Shown here piece by piece: positions 9,256 through 18,805 of a stretch of 64,000 nucleotides of DNA (position 1 is the stretch's first letter; the number at the start of each line of letters is the position of its first letter). The DNA comes from a bacterium. GTDB lineage: Bacteria; Cyanobacteriota; Vampirovibrionia; Gastranaerophilales; Gastranaerophilaceae. The notes beneath the pieces were generated by a model. It saw nothing but the letters and a program-made list of their open reading frames with translations, was not told the DNA's origin and did not search any database. The position numbers and the translations under genes are program-made. The DNA lies in NCBI GenBank assembly GCA_017536545.1, contig JAFXHF010000019.1:1-64000 (forward strand), in the 5' to 3' direction.

Positions 9256-10650
9256 TTATTTGTTTTCCCCACCTAATACCACAGTAAAATCAGTTGCTGC
9301 ACACATATAAGAAATTGGGTCATATACGAATTGTCTTGATTTTACTTCTGGAACTTTTTTCTTTAAGTTTGCATAGTAGTCGATAGTTACATATTTTGAA
9401 TGAGCAATAAATTGAGAATGAGTTGAACGTAGAGTTCCGCTACATCTAACTTCGATTCCTGCATTTTCTAAAGCTAGTTGCAATTGCGTAGCTTCTGCTG
9501 CGTCCTCTGGTGAGCTCATAATACTTGCTGTATAATGTTCCTTTTCTCCGTCAAACTTTTGTCTGTAAATTAATCTATCAACAACTTCTTGAGTTTTTTC
9601 TGGGTCTAAAATCCAGTAGCTAATATAACCTTGCTTATTTGGAGAACCTGGCAACATTGCAATTTCAATGTTATCTCTATCAAAACTTTTAGCTAAAGAT
9701 GCGTATTGTGACATTTCATATACGGACATATCGGTTTTAATATATTTATTTGCCACTGATATAATTTTAGGAATTTTAGTAATTGTTTCAGGTTTTTGTA
9801 GGTTTGCTAGTAAACCTCTTAAGAACCATTGTTGACGCTGAGTTCTTCCAATGTCACCTAAAGCATCGTGTCTAAATCTCAAGTATTCTACTACGTCTTC
9901 TCCAGTTAAGTGGTGATCACCTTTTTTGAAATTGATATGAAGTTTACCCGTATAATCGTCATATTTCATATTTTTCTCAACGTAAATATCAACCCCACCA
10001 AGTGCATCCACAATTGCTCTAACAGCATCATCATGAACCATAATATATTTATCTACGTGAATACCTAAGGTGTTTTCTACTGTTTTTATAGTCATTTCAA
10101 CTCCGCCAATAGCGTGAGCTGCATTGATTTTTTGTACACCCATACCTTTTGGTAAATATACTTTACTATCTCTTGGGATAGAAATAGCATTTACAGTTCT
10201 TGTTCTTGGGTCAATGTTTAATAAAATAATTGTATCAGTTCTTGTTCCAACCCATAAATCAGAATCTGCACCATTTGAATCCACACCAAGTAATAACACG
10301 TTTTGTCTTCTTGGGCCAAATGGTAATGTGAATTCGGGTTTATCTTTTGTTGCGTGTTTTGTTGTAATTCTGCTAAATAGTTTAGATACAAATGAATCTT
10401 TGCCAAGTTTTTCATCTAAATAAGACTGATGATTTGCGAATAATAATATTCCAAATATTGCAGTGAAAAACATTATTGTCATTATTGCTAAAGATTTTCT
10501 GAAAGAAGAACGTTCACGACGTCTGTTTATTGCGTAATTCTCGAAAGGATTATCTGCAGAACCTGTTGAATATCTGCGTCTGCGAGGTGCTGTTCTCGCA
10601 TTTGAAGCTCTTCTGTGGTAATTGTAATTTCTATCGTTCATCTTTAACAT
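9256..10650 (-). CDS. LytR-CpsA-Psr (LCP) family protein
   Basis: 464 residues. The N-terminus is Arg-rich and cytoplasmic, with one membrane helix at about residues 51-71 (SLAIMTIMFFTAIFGILLFA). The extracytoplasmic LCP domain follows: VLLLGVDSN, RTDTIILLNIDP, ISIPRDSKVYLP, KINAAHAIGG and RFRHDALGDIGRTQRQQ contain the conserved Arg and Asp residues that bind the polyprenyl pyrophosphate. A C-terminal ~90-residue LytR_C-like domain ends it. LCP enzymes attach secondary polymers to peptidoglycan or other cell-surface acceptors. No strong ribosome site precedes the ATG at 10650; an in-frame ATG at 10641 is an alternative. Confidence 0.93.
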   Translation of the reverse strand: MLKMNDRNYNYHRRASNARTAPRRRRYSTGSADNPFENYAINRRRERSSFRKSLAIMTIMFFTAIFGILLFANHQSYLDEKLGKDSFVSKLFSRITTKHATKDKPEFTLPFGPRRQNVLLLGVDSNGADSDLWVGTRTDTIILLNIDPRTRTVNAISIPRDSKVYLPKGMGVQKINAAHAIGGVEMTIKTVENTLGIHVDKYIMVHDDAVRAIVDALGGVDIYVEKNMKYDDYTGKLHINFKKGDHHLTGEDVVEYLRFRHDALGDIGRTQRQQWFLRGLLANLQKPETITKIPKIISVANKYIKTDMSVYEMSQYASLAKSFDRDNIEIAMLPGSPNKQGYISYWILDPEKTQEVVDRLIYRQKFDGEKEHYTASIMSSPEDAAEATQLQLALENAGIEVRCSGTLRSTHSQFIAHSKYVTIDYYANLKKKVPEVKSRQFVYDPISYMCAATDFTVVLGGENK

Positions 10651-11083
10651 TTCTCGAGGTTTCTTTTACAAAAATTTGCTATTTATATTGTAATATAAAT
10701 CCTTCTTAAGGATATACTATAAAAAATGTATTTAAGTGATTTATTTAAAATTTCTCATGCTTTGTTTATTGAAAATTAAGCTCATCAACTATAATTATGG
10801 CTTAATTTTGGCCATTTTTTCTATTTCTTAATAAAATTTTACAAAAATCTTTTCTTGTAATTTTTGGATATTTTAATCATTTTTTGTATCATTTAGTGTT
10901 CTTTTAACATCTTTTTTAAAGGTTTTGTTTAATAATTTATATTTTTATAAAATTAATGTAAAGATTCTCTTTACATTTCCTTTATATATTATCTAATTAT
11001 AGCAATTTTTTTTCTTGAGCACTTTTCAATGTATTGTGTCTTGGTTATAATAACAAACATCGGCAAAAATAATAATAGTAGTT
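10651..11083. other. 433-base AT-rich divergent intergenic region
   Basis: No gene is seen in any frame. It separates the minus-strand LCP gene from the plus-strand gene at 11084, so both promoters must lie here. A TATAAT (11046-11051) is well placed for the 11084 gene, although its -35 (TTTTCA) is poor. A 19-base palindrome at 10957-10975 is listed separately. The rest is A/T tracts. Confidence 0.6.
10957..10975. promoter_or_regulatory. 19-base perfect palindrome, candidate operator
   Basis: TGTAAAGA-TTC-TCTTTACA is an 8-bp perfect inverted repeat with a 3-base centre. It is not followed by a T tract in either direction, so it looks like a dimeric repressor or activator site rather than a terminator. 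It lies about 110 bases before the start at 11084. Confidence 0.4.
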
Positions 11084-12772
11084 ATGATAAATAAAGTTGA
11101 ATTAGGTAGTGTAAATAGCAAAAATATAGCCCCTATTAATCGTAAGCAAAACTTGCAACAACCAAGTTTTACAGGTGCGAACTGGGCTTTAAAGGCGATT
11201 CAAAGATGCGAAGAATCTCCTATGCTTAACGTTGCCGTTTTAGACTTAGCTACTGCAATTATTCCAAGAACTTTTTTTGAAACATTTATTGGTTCTAAAC
11301 AAAAAGATGAAAATGGTAACGATACAGGTGAAAGAAAACTTAATCTATTGGGCGGTTTTGAAGCTTTAAGACGTGAAGGTTCAGGACTTTTAATTAACTG
11401 TATTATCCCAAGTTTTGTTGTATTAGGGTTTGCTGAGCTTCTTGAAAAACCTGTTATGGGTATTTTTAGAAACTCTAAATTAGCTGGTAGCTGGGCAAAC
11501 AGTGATACTATTGATAAAATTGAAAAATACTACCGAGCTTCAGCTGGTGATAATAAAGAAGAGAGAATGTTCAACACTTTAAAATCAATGTTTGACGATT
11601 TAGAGGGTGTTGATGGCGATATTACAAAAGGTGGATTGAAGAAATTTAGCGAGATTTTTGCTGATGATAAGCTTTATACTCAATCTATCCGAGAAATGGC
11701 TCGTAATATTGTAAGTGAAACTCCAACAAAAGGTTATGCTACTGAAATGTATCAATACTTGGTACAAAAAGGTGGTATTGCTGAAAATATCAGATTCGCT
11801 GGTGATAAAGGTTTCTTCTCTAGTAGTTTAAGTCATTTATGTGAAAGTGCTGGAGATTTACTTCATGGCGTGTCTAAAGAAAGTGCAAATATTGCAACTT
11901 CTACTGATTTAGCTCAATACTTTGGTAAAGCTAAAAAACTTGTTAACGTGAAGAGTATTGCAGGTTTAGGATTTATTATCCCTCTTGCAATTGCGGCTCA
12001 ACCAATTAACAGATGGATTACTCACAAAATGGCTGGTAAAAAAGGTGCTCCTATTTACAATGATGATAGAGAACACGTTACAACTCCTGAAGAAAAGAAA
12101 AAATTGACAGCTCAAAAATTTATTGCAGTTCCTGCAATGTGGGCGGTTGCAGGCTTATCTATGTTAATGGACAGACCATCATTGAAAATGTTCCAATTTA
12201 AAAACATTTTCCCAACAATGGATCAGGCAAGAATTATTTCAGCTGCAACATTCTCAAGTCGTTTGGCTGCAGCAGAAGACTCAAATGAATTGAAAGAAAA
12301 CACAATCAGAGATATTGCAACATTCTCAAGTTTCTATTTCTTGGGTGATTATGTTGCTAAAGGTGTGGCTACAGCTATTGAAAATAAAAATTCAGATGGT
12401 ATAAAATTAATAAACAGACTTAAATCACCAAAAGAAGGTGCAAACGTTTTCGAACGTTTCTGGACTTGGGCAAAGCATACTAAGATGAAATCAACAGATG
12501 AATTAGGTGCTATTGCAGATACAGCGATGAGAACTAAAGCTAAAAACTTAAGAGCGGTTTGTCAATTAAGTAACTTAGCATTCTCATTACTATCACTAGG
12601 GGTAATCATTCCTCTATACACTAGATCGCAAACTAACAAAAAGCAAAGATTGGAAGCTGCAAAATTAGCTGCAGCTAATTCAGAGCCTAAAACGACTCAG
12701 ACGGGCTCAACGACATTCACCCAAAATCTTATCAAAGGTAGTTCGGGTACATTCCAATCATTTTTTAGTTAG
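11084..12772 (+). CDS. Membrane protein of unknown function, paralogue 1
   Basis: 562 residues; no known family recognised. A polar N-terminal tail of about 25 residues ends in QQPSFTGANWAL (residues 26-37). Several hydrophobic stretches follow (about residues 96-118, 283-302, 342-360 and 480-500), giving a probable integral membrane protein. It is clearly homologous to the next gene: both have SFTGA, then a D...IPRT/LPRT segment, EALRREGSG/ETARREGMG, QPINRWITHK/QPLNMYLTRR and SSRLAAAEDSNELKENTI/MSRFLSSRNDNELTEATI. The C-terminus is Thr/Ser/Gln-rich. There is no ribosome site before the ATG. It is followed after 25 bases by its paralogue. Confidence 0.8.
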   Translation: MINKVELGSVNSKNIAPINRKQNLQQPSFTGANWALKAIQRCEESPMLNVAVLDLATAIIPRTFFETFIGSKQKDENGNDTGERKLNLLGGFEALRREGSGLLINCIIPSFVVLGFAELLEKPVMGIFRNSKLAGSWANSDTIDKIEKYYRASAGDNKEERMFNTLKSMFDDLEGVDGDITKGGLKKFSEIFADDKLYTQSIREMARNIVSETPTKGYATEMYQYLVQKGGIAENIRFAGDKGFFSSSLSHLCESAGDLLHGVSKESANIATSTDLAQYFGKAKKLVNVKSIAGLGFIIPLAIAAQPINRWITHKMAGKKGAPIYNDDREHVTTPEEKKKLTAQKFIAVPAMWAVAGLSMLMDRPSLKMFQFKNIFPTMDQARIISAATFSSRLAAAEDSNELKENTIRDIATFSSFYFLGDYVAKGVATAIENKNSDGIKLINRLKSPKEGANVFERFWTWAKHTKMKSTDELGAIADTAMRTKAKNLRAVCQLSNLAFSLLSLGVIIPLYTRSQTNKKQRLEAAKLAAANSEPKTTQTGSTTFTQNLIKGSSGTFQSFFS

Positions 12773-12797
12773 TAGATAATATAAAGGCATTCACATA

Positions 12798-14516
12798 ATG
12801 AAAGTAGAACAAAATCTGAGACAATTAAATATCCCACAAATTCAGCAAAAGAACGAAAATAAGGTTTTAGTTCAAAGACCTATTACTTATGCTCAACCAA
12901 AACAAAATACATCATTCACAGGTGCTGGATTTATTCCATTTTTAAACTTCTTAGATACAAGTCCAGCTTGGGGTGCTTGTGCTGTTGACTTTGGTTTTAT
13001 GGTATTGCCTAGAACTTTGACAGATTTCTTCTCTAGAGGGCCTGAAGTTGGGGTTGAAACAGCTCGTCGTGAAGGTATGGGTGCAGTGAACCACGCTTCT
13101 GTTTGTTTGTATGGAGCAGGTGCTGGAGCTTTAGTTGCAGCTGGCATTAATAGAATGTACAAACTTGGTGGCGATTACAATGTTAAAGCTAACAATATTT
13201 ACGCTGATGCTGAAACTCTAGATTTACACGGTGGTATTTATGATGCTAAATTAAAAGCTGCAGTAAATAATCCATCTGCAAATCCATTAAGAGAATACTT
13301 AGCTGAAACATTTAGACGTTATGAGGCTCTAAGTGGTACTGAAAATGGTAAATGGATACGTATTCAGGACGAAAGAGTTATCGACAGAGTTGCTGAAGTT
13401 TTAGAAAATGAAATTAGAGCTGATTCAAATAAATTATCAAAAGAGGGCAAAGCTACTATTAAAAACACATTACTTCAAGCCTTTGGTGTTGAGAATAATG
13501 TGAGAATGATTGCCGCAGAAGGTGAGAGATTACACACTTCTCGTTATTCAGTGGATGCATTGGTTGATAATGCTTACAAACTAGGTAAAGCGTTCTCTGG
13601 AGACAAAGTTAAAGAAGCATTTATGCAAGCTCCAGATGTTGCATCTAACAAGTTCTTAAAAGCTATGAAATCTATGAACTTGAATAGATCATTAATCGGT
13701 GTAGGAGTTGCAACTATACTTGGTATTTGTGCTCAACCATTGAATATGTATTTAACAAGAAGAAAAACTGGTAGCAACGCATTTGTTGGTGGTGGTGAAG
13801 AAGACAAATCTGTTGGCTTTAAACTTAGAAAAGCTGGAGTTGCTGGTTTGTTCGGAGCTGGCGTATTGGCTACTATCGGTAATCCTAAAAACTTGTTGAA
13901 AGATATTCAATTTAAAGGTTTTACTCCAACATTAAATCAGTTTAAGTTTATCTATGGTATTACAATTATGTCTAGATTCTTGTCATCTCGTAATGATAAC
14001 GAGTTAACAGAAGCTACAATTAAAGATACTTTAGGTTTTGCAAACTGGTTGATTTTGGGTAACTTCGTTCAAAAACTTGTTGCTCAAAGTATTGATAAAT
14101 CACTTATTAAACGTGATGGTATTGGTGTTCTAAATTGGATTAAAACATCTTCTTTAAAAACTAGAGAAGAAATTTTACATTCAGCTTTAGGCGAAAAAGT
14201 ATTTAAAGATGGTAAAGGTTTAGACTTAAAAGGTATGTTAGAAGCTTTACCTAAAAAACATGTTGCTAGAAAACAATTAAGAGCATTAACTATTGCTCAA
14301 TGTGCTGGTTACTTGTATTCAGGATTAGTACTTGGTGTTGGAATTCCTAAGTTAAACGGTTATTTAACAAATAAACGTGAAGCTAAAAAAGCGGCTTTAG
14401 CTGCTCAACAAGGCAATGCTTCTCAAGTTCAACAGCAAGATGCTATGTTAAAACCTGAAAATATTCAGTTCTTAAATCAAAAGAATTTTACAGGTATAAA
14501 TTTGTTAGCTAGTTAA
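12798..14516 (+). CDS. Membrane protein of unknown function, paralogue 2
   Basis: 572 residues, a tandem paralogue of the preceding gene at low identity. A Gln/Asn-rich leader ends at NTSFTGAGF (about residues 36-44), followed by hydrophobic segments and the same LPRT, RREGMG, AQPLN and NDNELTEATIKD blocks. FxG occurs twice more: IQFKGFTPT (about residue 372) and NFTGINLLAS at the extreme C-terminus. It probably arose by duplication and forms a pair or complex with its neighbour; this is inference. The upstream AAAGGC is a weak ribosome site. It ends 7 bases before the convergent end of atpG. Confidence 0.8.
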   Translation: MKVEQNLRQLNIPQIQQKNENKVLVQRPITYAQPKQNTSFTGAGFIPFLNFLDTSPAWGACAVDFGFMVLPRTLTDFFSRGPEVGVETARREGMGAVNHASVCLYGAGAGALVAAGINRMYKLGGDYNVKANNIYADAETLDLHGGIYDAKLKAAVNNPSANPLREYLAETFRRYEALSGTENGKWIRIQDERVIDRVAEVLENEIRADSNKLSKEGKATIKNTLLQAFGVENNVRMIAAEGERLHTSRYSVDALVDNAYKLGKAFSGDKVKEAFMQAPDVASNKFLKAMKSMNLNRSLIGVGVATILGICAQPLNMYLTRRKTGSNAFVGGGEEDKSVGFKLRKAGVAGLFGAGVLATIGNPKNLLKDIQFKGFTPTLNQFKFIYGITIMSRFLSSRNDNELTEATIKDTLGFANWLILGNFVQKLVAQSIDKSLIKRDGIGVLNWIKTSSLKTREEILHSALGEKVFKDGKGLDLKGMLEALPKKHVARKQLRALTIAQCAGYLYSGLVLGVGIPKLNGYLTNKREAKKAALAAQQGNASQVQQQDAMLKPENIQFLNQKNFTGINLLAS

Positions 14517-14523
14517 GATGATT

Positions 14524-15453
14524 TTATTGTAGAGAATTTGCACCGTTTACAACTTCGATTATCTCTTGGGTAATCGCAAATTGACGAGTTTTGTTGTACT
14601 CGATAGATAATTCTCGTATCATTTTTTCAGCGTTAGTTGTTGCAGCAGACATTGCGGTCATACGAGAAGCCAATTCGCTAGCTTGAGCTTCAAGTAATGC
14701 GTGATAAAAGATGTTTGTCATATACATTGGAACAACTTTTTGTAAAATATGGTGAACATCTGGGAAAAATTCCATAAGAGGGTCAATAATCTCATCGTGA
14801 ATTCTTTCTTTTGGATCAGTTACCCCCACAACTGGAAGAATTTGCCAGTCTTCTACAAAATAACTCATCATATTTTTAAAACGAGTTGTCATAATTTCTA
14901 CTTTATCGATTTCGTGTTTTACAAATAATTCAGCCATATCTTCTGCAATGTCACGAGCCTCGATTGGTGATGGTTCATCAACTGCCGAATAGTATTTTTG
15001 TTCAATTTTACAGCCTAATTGTTCACATTTTTTGCGTAAACCAGAGATCCCCTTTTGTCCCGCTACGAAAAGTCTTACACCAATTCCTTGTTCTTGGTAC
15101 TCTTTTATCCTTTTCAATGTTGCACGAACAATGTTGGCGTTATAAGCTCCAGCCAAACCTTTGTTTGATGTAATAGCTAAAATGCCAACGTTTTTAGTTT
15201 CTCTAACTTGCAGAAGTTCTGGATAATCGTCAATGGCATATTTAATTTTTAAAGATTCACTTGAATACTCGTCAACAGAATTTAAAAGTTTTTGGAACAT
15301 ATGCACAAGCTCACGTGTATAAGGACGTGCAAGTTTTACGGCTGTTTCAGATTTTTTAACCTTAGCTGCTGCAACCATTTTCATTGCTCGTGTGATTTTC
15401 TTTGTGCTTTCCACACTCTGTATTCTGTTTTTGATATCTTTTAAATTCGCCAT
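14524..15453 (-). CDS. atpG: ATP synthase gamma subunit
   Basis: 309 residues. Gamma is the central rotor shaft of F1, inside the alpha3beta3 ring. The N-terminal helix is MANLKDIKNRIQSVESTKKITRAMKMVAAAK and the C-terminal one ends SIEYNKTRQFAITQEIIEVVNGANSLQ, both strongly conserved. At 309 residues it is slightly longer than typical bacterial gammas (~285). The gene is last in the operon. The beta and epsilon genes that follow gamma in most bacteria are absent, as in Cyanobacteria. Confidence 0.97.
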   Translation of the reverse strand: MANLKDIKNRIQSVESTKKITRAMKMVAAAKVKKSETAVKLARPYTRELVHMFQKLLNSVDEYSSESLKIKYAIDDYPELLQVRETKNVGILAITSNKGLAGAYNANIVRATLKRIKEYQEQGIGVRLFVAGQKGISGLRKKCEQLGCKIEQKYYSAVDEPSPIEARDIAEDMAELFVKHEIDKVEIMTTRFKNMMSYFVEDWQILPVVGVTDPKERIHDEIIDPLMEFFPDVHHILQKVVPMYMTNIFYHALLEAQASELASRMTAMSAATTNAEKMIRELSIEYNKTRQFAITQEIIEVVNGANSLQ

Positions 15454-15469
15454 TTGATCTTATTTATCC

Positions 15470-16981
15470 TTAAAATGATGTTTTGAATGTTGTTAAACCT
15501 TCAGTCAATGCTTTTTTATCATCATCTGATAATGCGGAACCTGAATTTAAACGTTCAACAAGTTCTGAATAATTTGCGTTGAAGTAAACAAACCATTCTT
15601 TTTTGAATTTTGCGATGTTTGAATTATCAACATCGTCTAAAATTCCTTCGTTAGCTGCAAATAGAATTGAAACTTGTTCAGCAACACTAAGAGGATTGTA
15701 TTGAGGTTGTTTAAGTACTTCTGTAAGTTTTTGACCTCTTAATAGTTGTTTCTTAGTTGATGCGTCTAAGTCAGAAGCAAATTGAGCAAAAGCTTCAAGT
15801 TCTCTATATTGAGCTAAGTCTAGACGAAGTTTACCAGCAACTTGTTTGATAGCTTTTGTCTGAGCTGCACCACCAACACGAGATACTGAAATACCTGCGT
15901 TAATTGCTGGTCTAATACCTGCGTTAAAAGCGTTAGATTCCAAGAAAATTTGACCGTCTGTAATTGAAATTACGTTGGTTGGAATGTATGCTGAAACATC
16001 ACCTGCTTGTGTTTCAATGATAGGTAGAGCAGTGATACTACCGCCACCAAGTTCATCATTTAACTTAACTGCACGTTCTAATAATCTTGAGTGTAGATAG
16101 AAAACATCCCCTGGGTATGCTTCACGTCCAGGTGGTCTTTTTAATAACAAACTCATTGCACGGTATGCTTGAGCGTGTTTTGATAAATCGTCATAAACAA
16201 TTAAAACAGATTTACCTTGTTCCATAAATTCTTCACCAATAGCAACCCCAGCAAATGGTGCGATATATTGTAATGGAGCTGATTCGTTAGCCGTTGAAGA
16301 CACTATAATTGTATATTCCATAGCTCCACGTTCTTCTAAAGTTTTTGCTAAGTGAGCAACAGTTGATGCTTTTTGACCAATAGCAACATAGATACAAATT
16401 ACGTCTTTACCTTTTTGGTTGATAATTGTATCGATTGCAATTGCGGTTTTACCAGTTTGTCTATCACCGATGATAAGTTCACGTTGTCCACGACCGATTG
16501 GCGTTAGAGCATCAATTGCTGTTAAACCTGTCTGTAAAGGTTCGTGAACTGATTTTCTTGTAACAATACCAGGTGCAACACGTTCAATCGGTCTTGTTTT
16601 TGAATATTCAAATTCACCCTTACCATCAAGAGGTTTACCTGTAGGGTCAACAATTCTTCCCATCAAACCTTCGCCAACAGGAACAGATGCAATTCTGCCA
16701 GTTGTTTTTACAACTGTGCCTTCTTTAATATTTGTATAATCACCTAAGATTACAACCCCAACATTATCTTCATCAAGGTTCATTGCAATCCCTAGAGTGC
16801 TATTACCGTCTTCAAACTGTACAAGTTCGTTTGCCATAACATTACGCAAACCATAAACACGAGCAATACCGTCTCCGTTTTCAAGAACAGTACCAGTGTT
16901 TGAAACTTCAGTTTGAAGCTCGTAATTATCGATTTTGTTTTTTATAATTGAACTAATTTCATCAGGTTGTATTAGTACCAT
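15470..16981 (-). CDS. atpA: ATP synthase alpha subunit
   Basis: 503 residues, standard length. The non-catalytic nucleotide-binding subunit of F1. The Walker A motif GDRQTGKT lies at about residues 171-178, the [11 protein letters not shown] Walker B at about 265-275, and the Arg-finger region [16 protein letters not shown] at about 368-383. It overlaps nothing and is 16 bases from atpG and 13 from atpH, within a single operon. Confidence 0.98.
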   Translation of the reverse strand: MVLIQPDEISSIIKNKIDNYELQTEVSNTGTVLENGDGIARVYGLRNVMANELVQFEDGNSTLGIAMNLDEDNVGVVILGDYTNIKEGTVVKTTGRIASVPVGEGLMGRIVDPTGKPLDGKGEFEYSKTRPIERVAPGIVTRKSVHEPLQTGLTAIDALTPIGRGQRELIIGDRQTGKTAIAIDTIINQKGKDVICIYVAIGQKASTVAHLAKTLEERGAMEYTIIVSSTANESAPLQYIAPFAGVAIGEEFMEQGKSVLIVYDDLSKHAQAYRAMSLLLKRPPGREAYPGDVFYLHSRLLERAVKLNDELGGGSITALPIIETQAGDVSAYIPTNVISITDGQIFLESNAFNAGIRPAINAGISVSRVGGAAQTKAIKQVAGKLRLDLAQYRELEAFAQFASDLDASTKKQLLRGQKLTEVLKQPQYNPLSVAEQVSILFAANEGILDDVDNSNIAKFKKEWFVYFNANYSELVERLNSGSALSDDDKKALTEGLTTFKTSF

Positions 16982-16994
16982 AATACTTTTCCCC

Positions 16995-17540
16995 CTACCT
17001 ATTTATGCTTTTACTTAAATTTGTTAACTTTGCACGTACGCTTGTATCGATTACGCAATCATCGATTTTGAAAGCAAGCCCTGCGATAAGTGATTTATCA
17101 ACTTTCCAAATTGGTGTTATTTCACATCCTAATTTGTGTTCTAGTTTAAACAATACATTAGATTTGTTTTCGAAGTTTAATTCTATTGGCGAATAAACTT
17201 CAACGGTTTTCTTGTTCGAATGTTTTTCAATCATTTCCTCAAAAGCTGATTTAATCGGATAAAATTCATTAAAACGATTCTTTTCAACAAGGATTTTTAA
17301 GAAATTCAAAAGTTTTTTATCGATTTTTTTGCTGAATATTTCGTTTAGAATTTCAATTTTTGTAGAAGATGAAATTGAAGAGTTTGACATTACGATTTTT
17401 AAATCATTTGAAGATTCAATAACTTCAGCGATTTGATTTAATTGTTTTTCTATTTTTTCAAAAGACTTTTGCTCTGTTGCGATTTCCATCAGAGCTTTAG
17501 CATAGTTTTTTGAAATTGTAGAAATTAGTGTTTTTGTCAT
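16995..17540 (-). CDS. atpH: ATP synthase delta subunit
   Basis: 181 residues of the OSCP/delta family, which joins F1 to the peripheral b-b' stalk. Supported by position between b and alpha, by the N-terminal [17 protein letters not shown] and by the C-terminal [25 protein letters not shown], the conserved delta signature. Its start codon shares one base with the atpF stop. Confidence 0.95.
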   Translation of the reverse strand: MTKTLISTISKNYAKALMEIATEQKSFEKIEKQLNQIAEVIESSNDLKIVMSNSSISSSTKIEILNEIFSKKIDKKLLNFLKILVEKNRFNEFYPIKSAFEEMIEKHSNKKTVEVYSPIELNFENKSNVLFKLEHKLGCEITPIWKVDKSLIAGLAFKIDDCVIDTSVRAKLTNLSKSINR

Positions 17541-18049
17541 TATATTTTCACCTTATCAAGTTCATCCAAACTTTCAAGAATGTATTTATTGTGTAATTCT
17601 GGATTTGAGTTTAATAAATCTTGAATATGTTTTCTTGCAAGTTCTACAGATGCTTTTGAAGTTTTTTCAGTCATAAGATTTGATATTTTCTTTTCTTCGA
17701 TAGCTAAAGATTTTTTGATATTTTGGTCAATATTGAAGATTGCTTTTTGTGTATTTTCTTCGATGGACTCTTTAAAAGCCTTAGTTTTTTCTGCTGAAGA
17801 TTTTTCTATTGTCTCAATGTCTTGAGGCAGATTATCTAAAATTTCTTGAGCTTCATCTCTAAGTTTTACAGCTTTTGCTTTTTCATCATCAGATTTTTTG
17901 ATTTCTAAAGTAATATCTTCAACTGATTTTTCAAAGTTTTTACCAAGATTTAATTTTTTCACGATTACAGCCAAAATCCATATCATAATTGCAAAATTTA
18001 TGACATTGGAATGTAGTATGTAATGTAGTATTTCTGAAAATTTTTCCAT
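17540..18049 (-). CDS. atpF: ATP synthase b subunit
   Basis: 169 residues. One N-terminal membrane helix (NFAIMIWILAVIVKKLNLG, about residues 18-36) precedes a long charged coiled coil, forming one arm of the peripheral stalk. The gene sits between b' and delta, with 1-base spacing to b' and a 1-base overlap with delta, so translation is probably coupled. Confidence 0.92.
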   Translation of the reverse strand: MEKFSEILHYILHSNVINFAIMIWILAVIVKKLNLGKNFEKSVEDITLEIKKSDDEKAKAVKLRDEAQEILDNLPQDIETIEKSSAEKTKAFKESIEENTQKAIFNIDQNIKKSLAIEEKKISNLMTEKTSKASVELARKHIQDLLNSNPELHNKYILESLDELDKVKI

Positions 18050-18050
18050 A

Positions 18051-18524
18051 TTAATCCATTACCCTATTTACTGGTTCGTAATCTGTGTTTTCGATTTTTG
18101 TATCCATACCAAGAATTTTTGAAGCGATAGAAGATGCTAAATCTTTTACAACAGTGTGTTTTACTTCTTGTTTAAGTTTAGATTCTTCTTGTAAGATTTT
18201 TTCTTTTTTTTGTAGGATTTCAAATTTCGAATTTTCTTTAGCCATTTTTACTTTATCTGTAGCTTTGTTTTGAACTTTTTCTACTGCTTTTTTGAATTCG
18301 TGCCTACATTTTTCTTGAGTTTGTTCAATTTTAGCTGCGTGTGTTGTTTTGTATTCATTAGCATCAGCCTCAAATCTTTTTGAATCTTCATAGTTAGAGT
18401 TAATATAAGTTTCTCTTTTCCTGATGATATTTAAGATTGGGCGATAGAATATTGCATTCATTATCATAATGAACACTGTAAAACTGAATATTGCAACTAT
18501 AAATGTGGCATTAAATTCAAACAT
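18051..18524 (-). CDS. atpF': ATP synthase b' subunit
   Basis: 157 residues. A second, diverged b-type subunit: membrane helix FIVAIFSFTVFIMIMNAIFYRPIL (about residues 8-31) and a charged coiled coil. The pattern of helix followed by FYRPI fits b' proteins of Cyanobacteria and chloroplasts, where b and b' form a heterodimeric stalk. Which of the two b-type genes is b' is taken from order (c, b', b, delta). Confidence 0.88.
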   Translation of the reverse strand: MFEFNATFIVAIFSFTVFIMIMNAIFYRPILNIIRKRETYINSNYEDSKRFEADANEYKTTHAAKIEQTQEKCRHEFKKAVEKVQNKATDKVKMAKENSKFEILQKKEKILQEESKLKQEVKHTVVKDLASSIASKILGMDTKIENTDYEPVNRVMD

Positions 18525-18536
18525 TTGTCGTCCTTA

Positions 18537-18776
18537 TTATTTTACGAAAATCAATAGTAAAGCGATTAACAAAGCGTAAATTGCTGTAGCTTCAGCTAGA
18601 CCAGCACCGATAATGAAGTTCTTGAAGGCTTCAGCTTTAATTTCTGGTTGGCGAGCAATTGCATCTAAAACTGCTTTAGTTGCGATACCAAGACCTAAAC
18701 CTGCACCTAATGTCCCAAAACCAATTGCGATACCTGCAGCTAGTCTTCCTAAATCTAATGTTTGTTCAACTGTCAT
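18537..18776 (-). CDS. atpE: ATP synthase c subunit, proton type
   Basis: 79 residues forming a two-helix hairpin of the rotor ring. The Gly-rich helix 1 is GAGLGLGIA, the polar loop ARQPE (residues 41-45), and the ion carrier Glu is E62 in GLAEATAIY. The two side-chain Na+ ligands of Na+-type rings, a Gln in helix 1 and a Ser/Thr right after the Glu, are Leu29 and Ala63 here, so a proton-driven ring is expected. A GGAG ribosome site precedes the ATG. Confidence 0.96.
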   Translation of the reverse strand: MTVEQTLDLGRLAAGIAIGFGTLGAGLGLGIATKAVLDAIARQPEIKAEAFKNFIIGAGLAEATAIYALLIALLLIFVK

Positions 18777-18805
18777 AATTTTCTCCTTTTATTTAAAGTT
18801 ATAAA

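Noticed and set aside
18537-18776. Sodium-type ATP synthase, suggested by the nearby Na+ pump
   Set aside because: Both side-chain Na+ ligands in subunit c are replaced by Leu and Ala.
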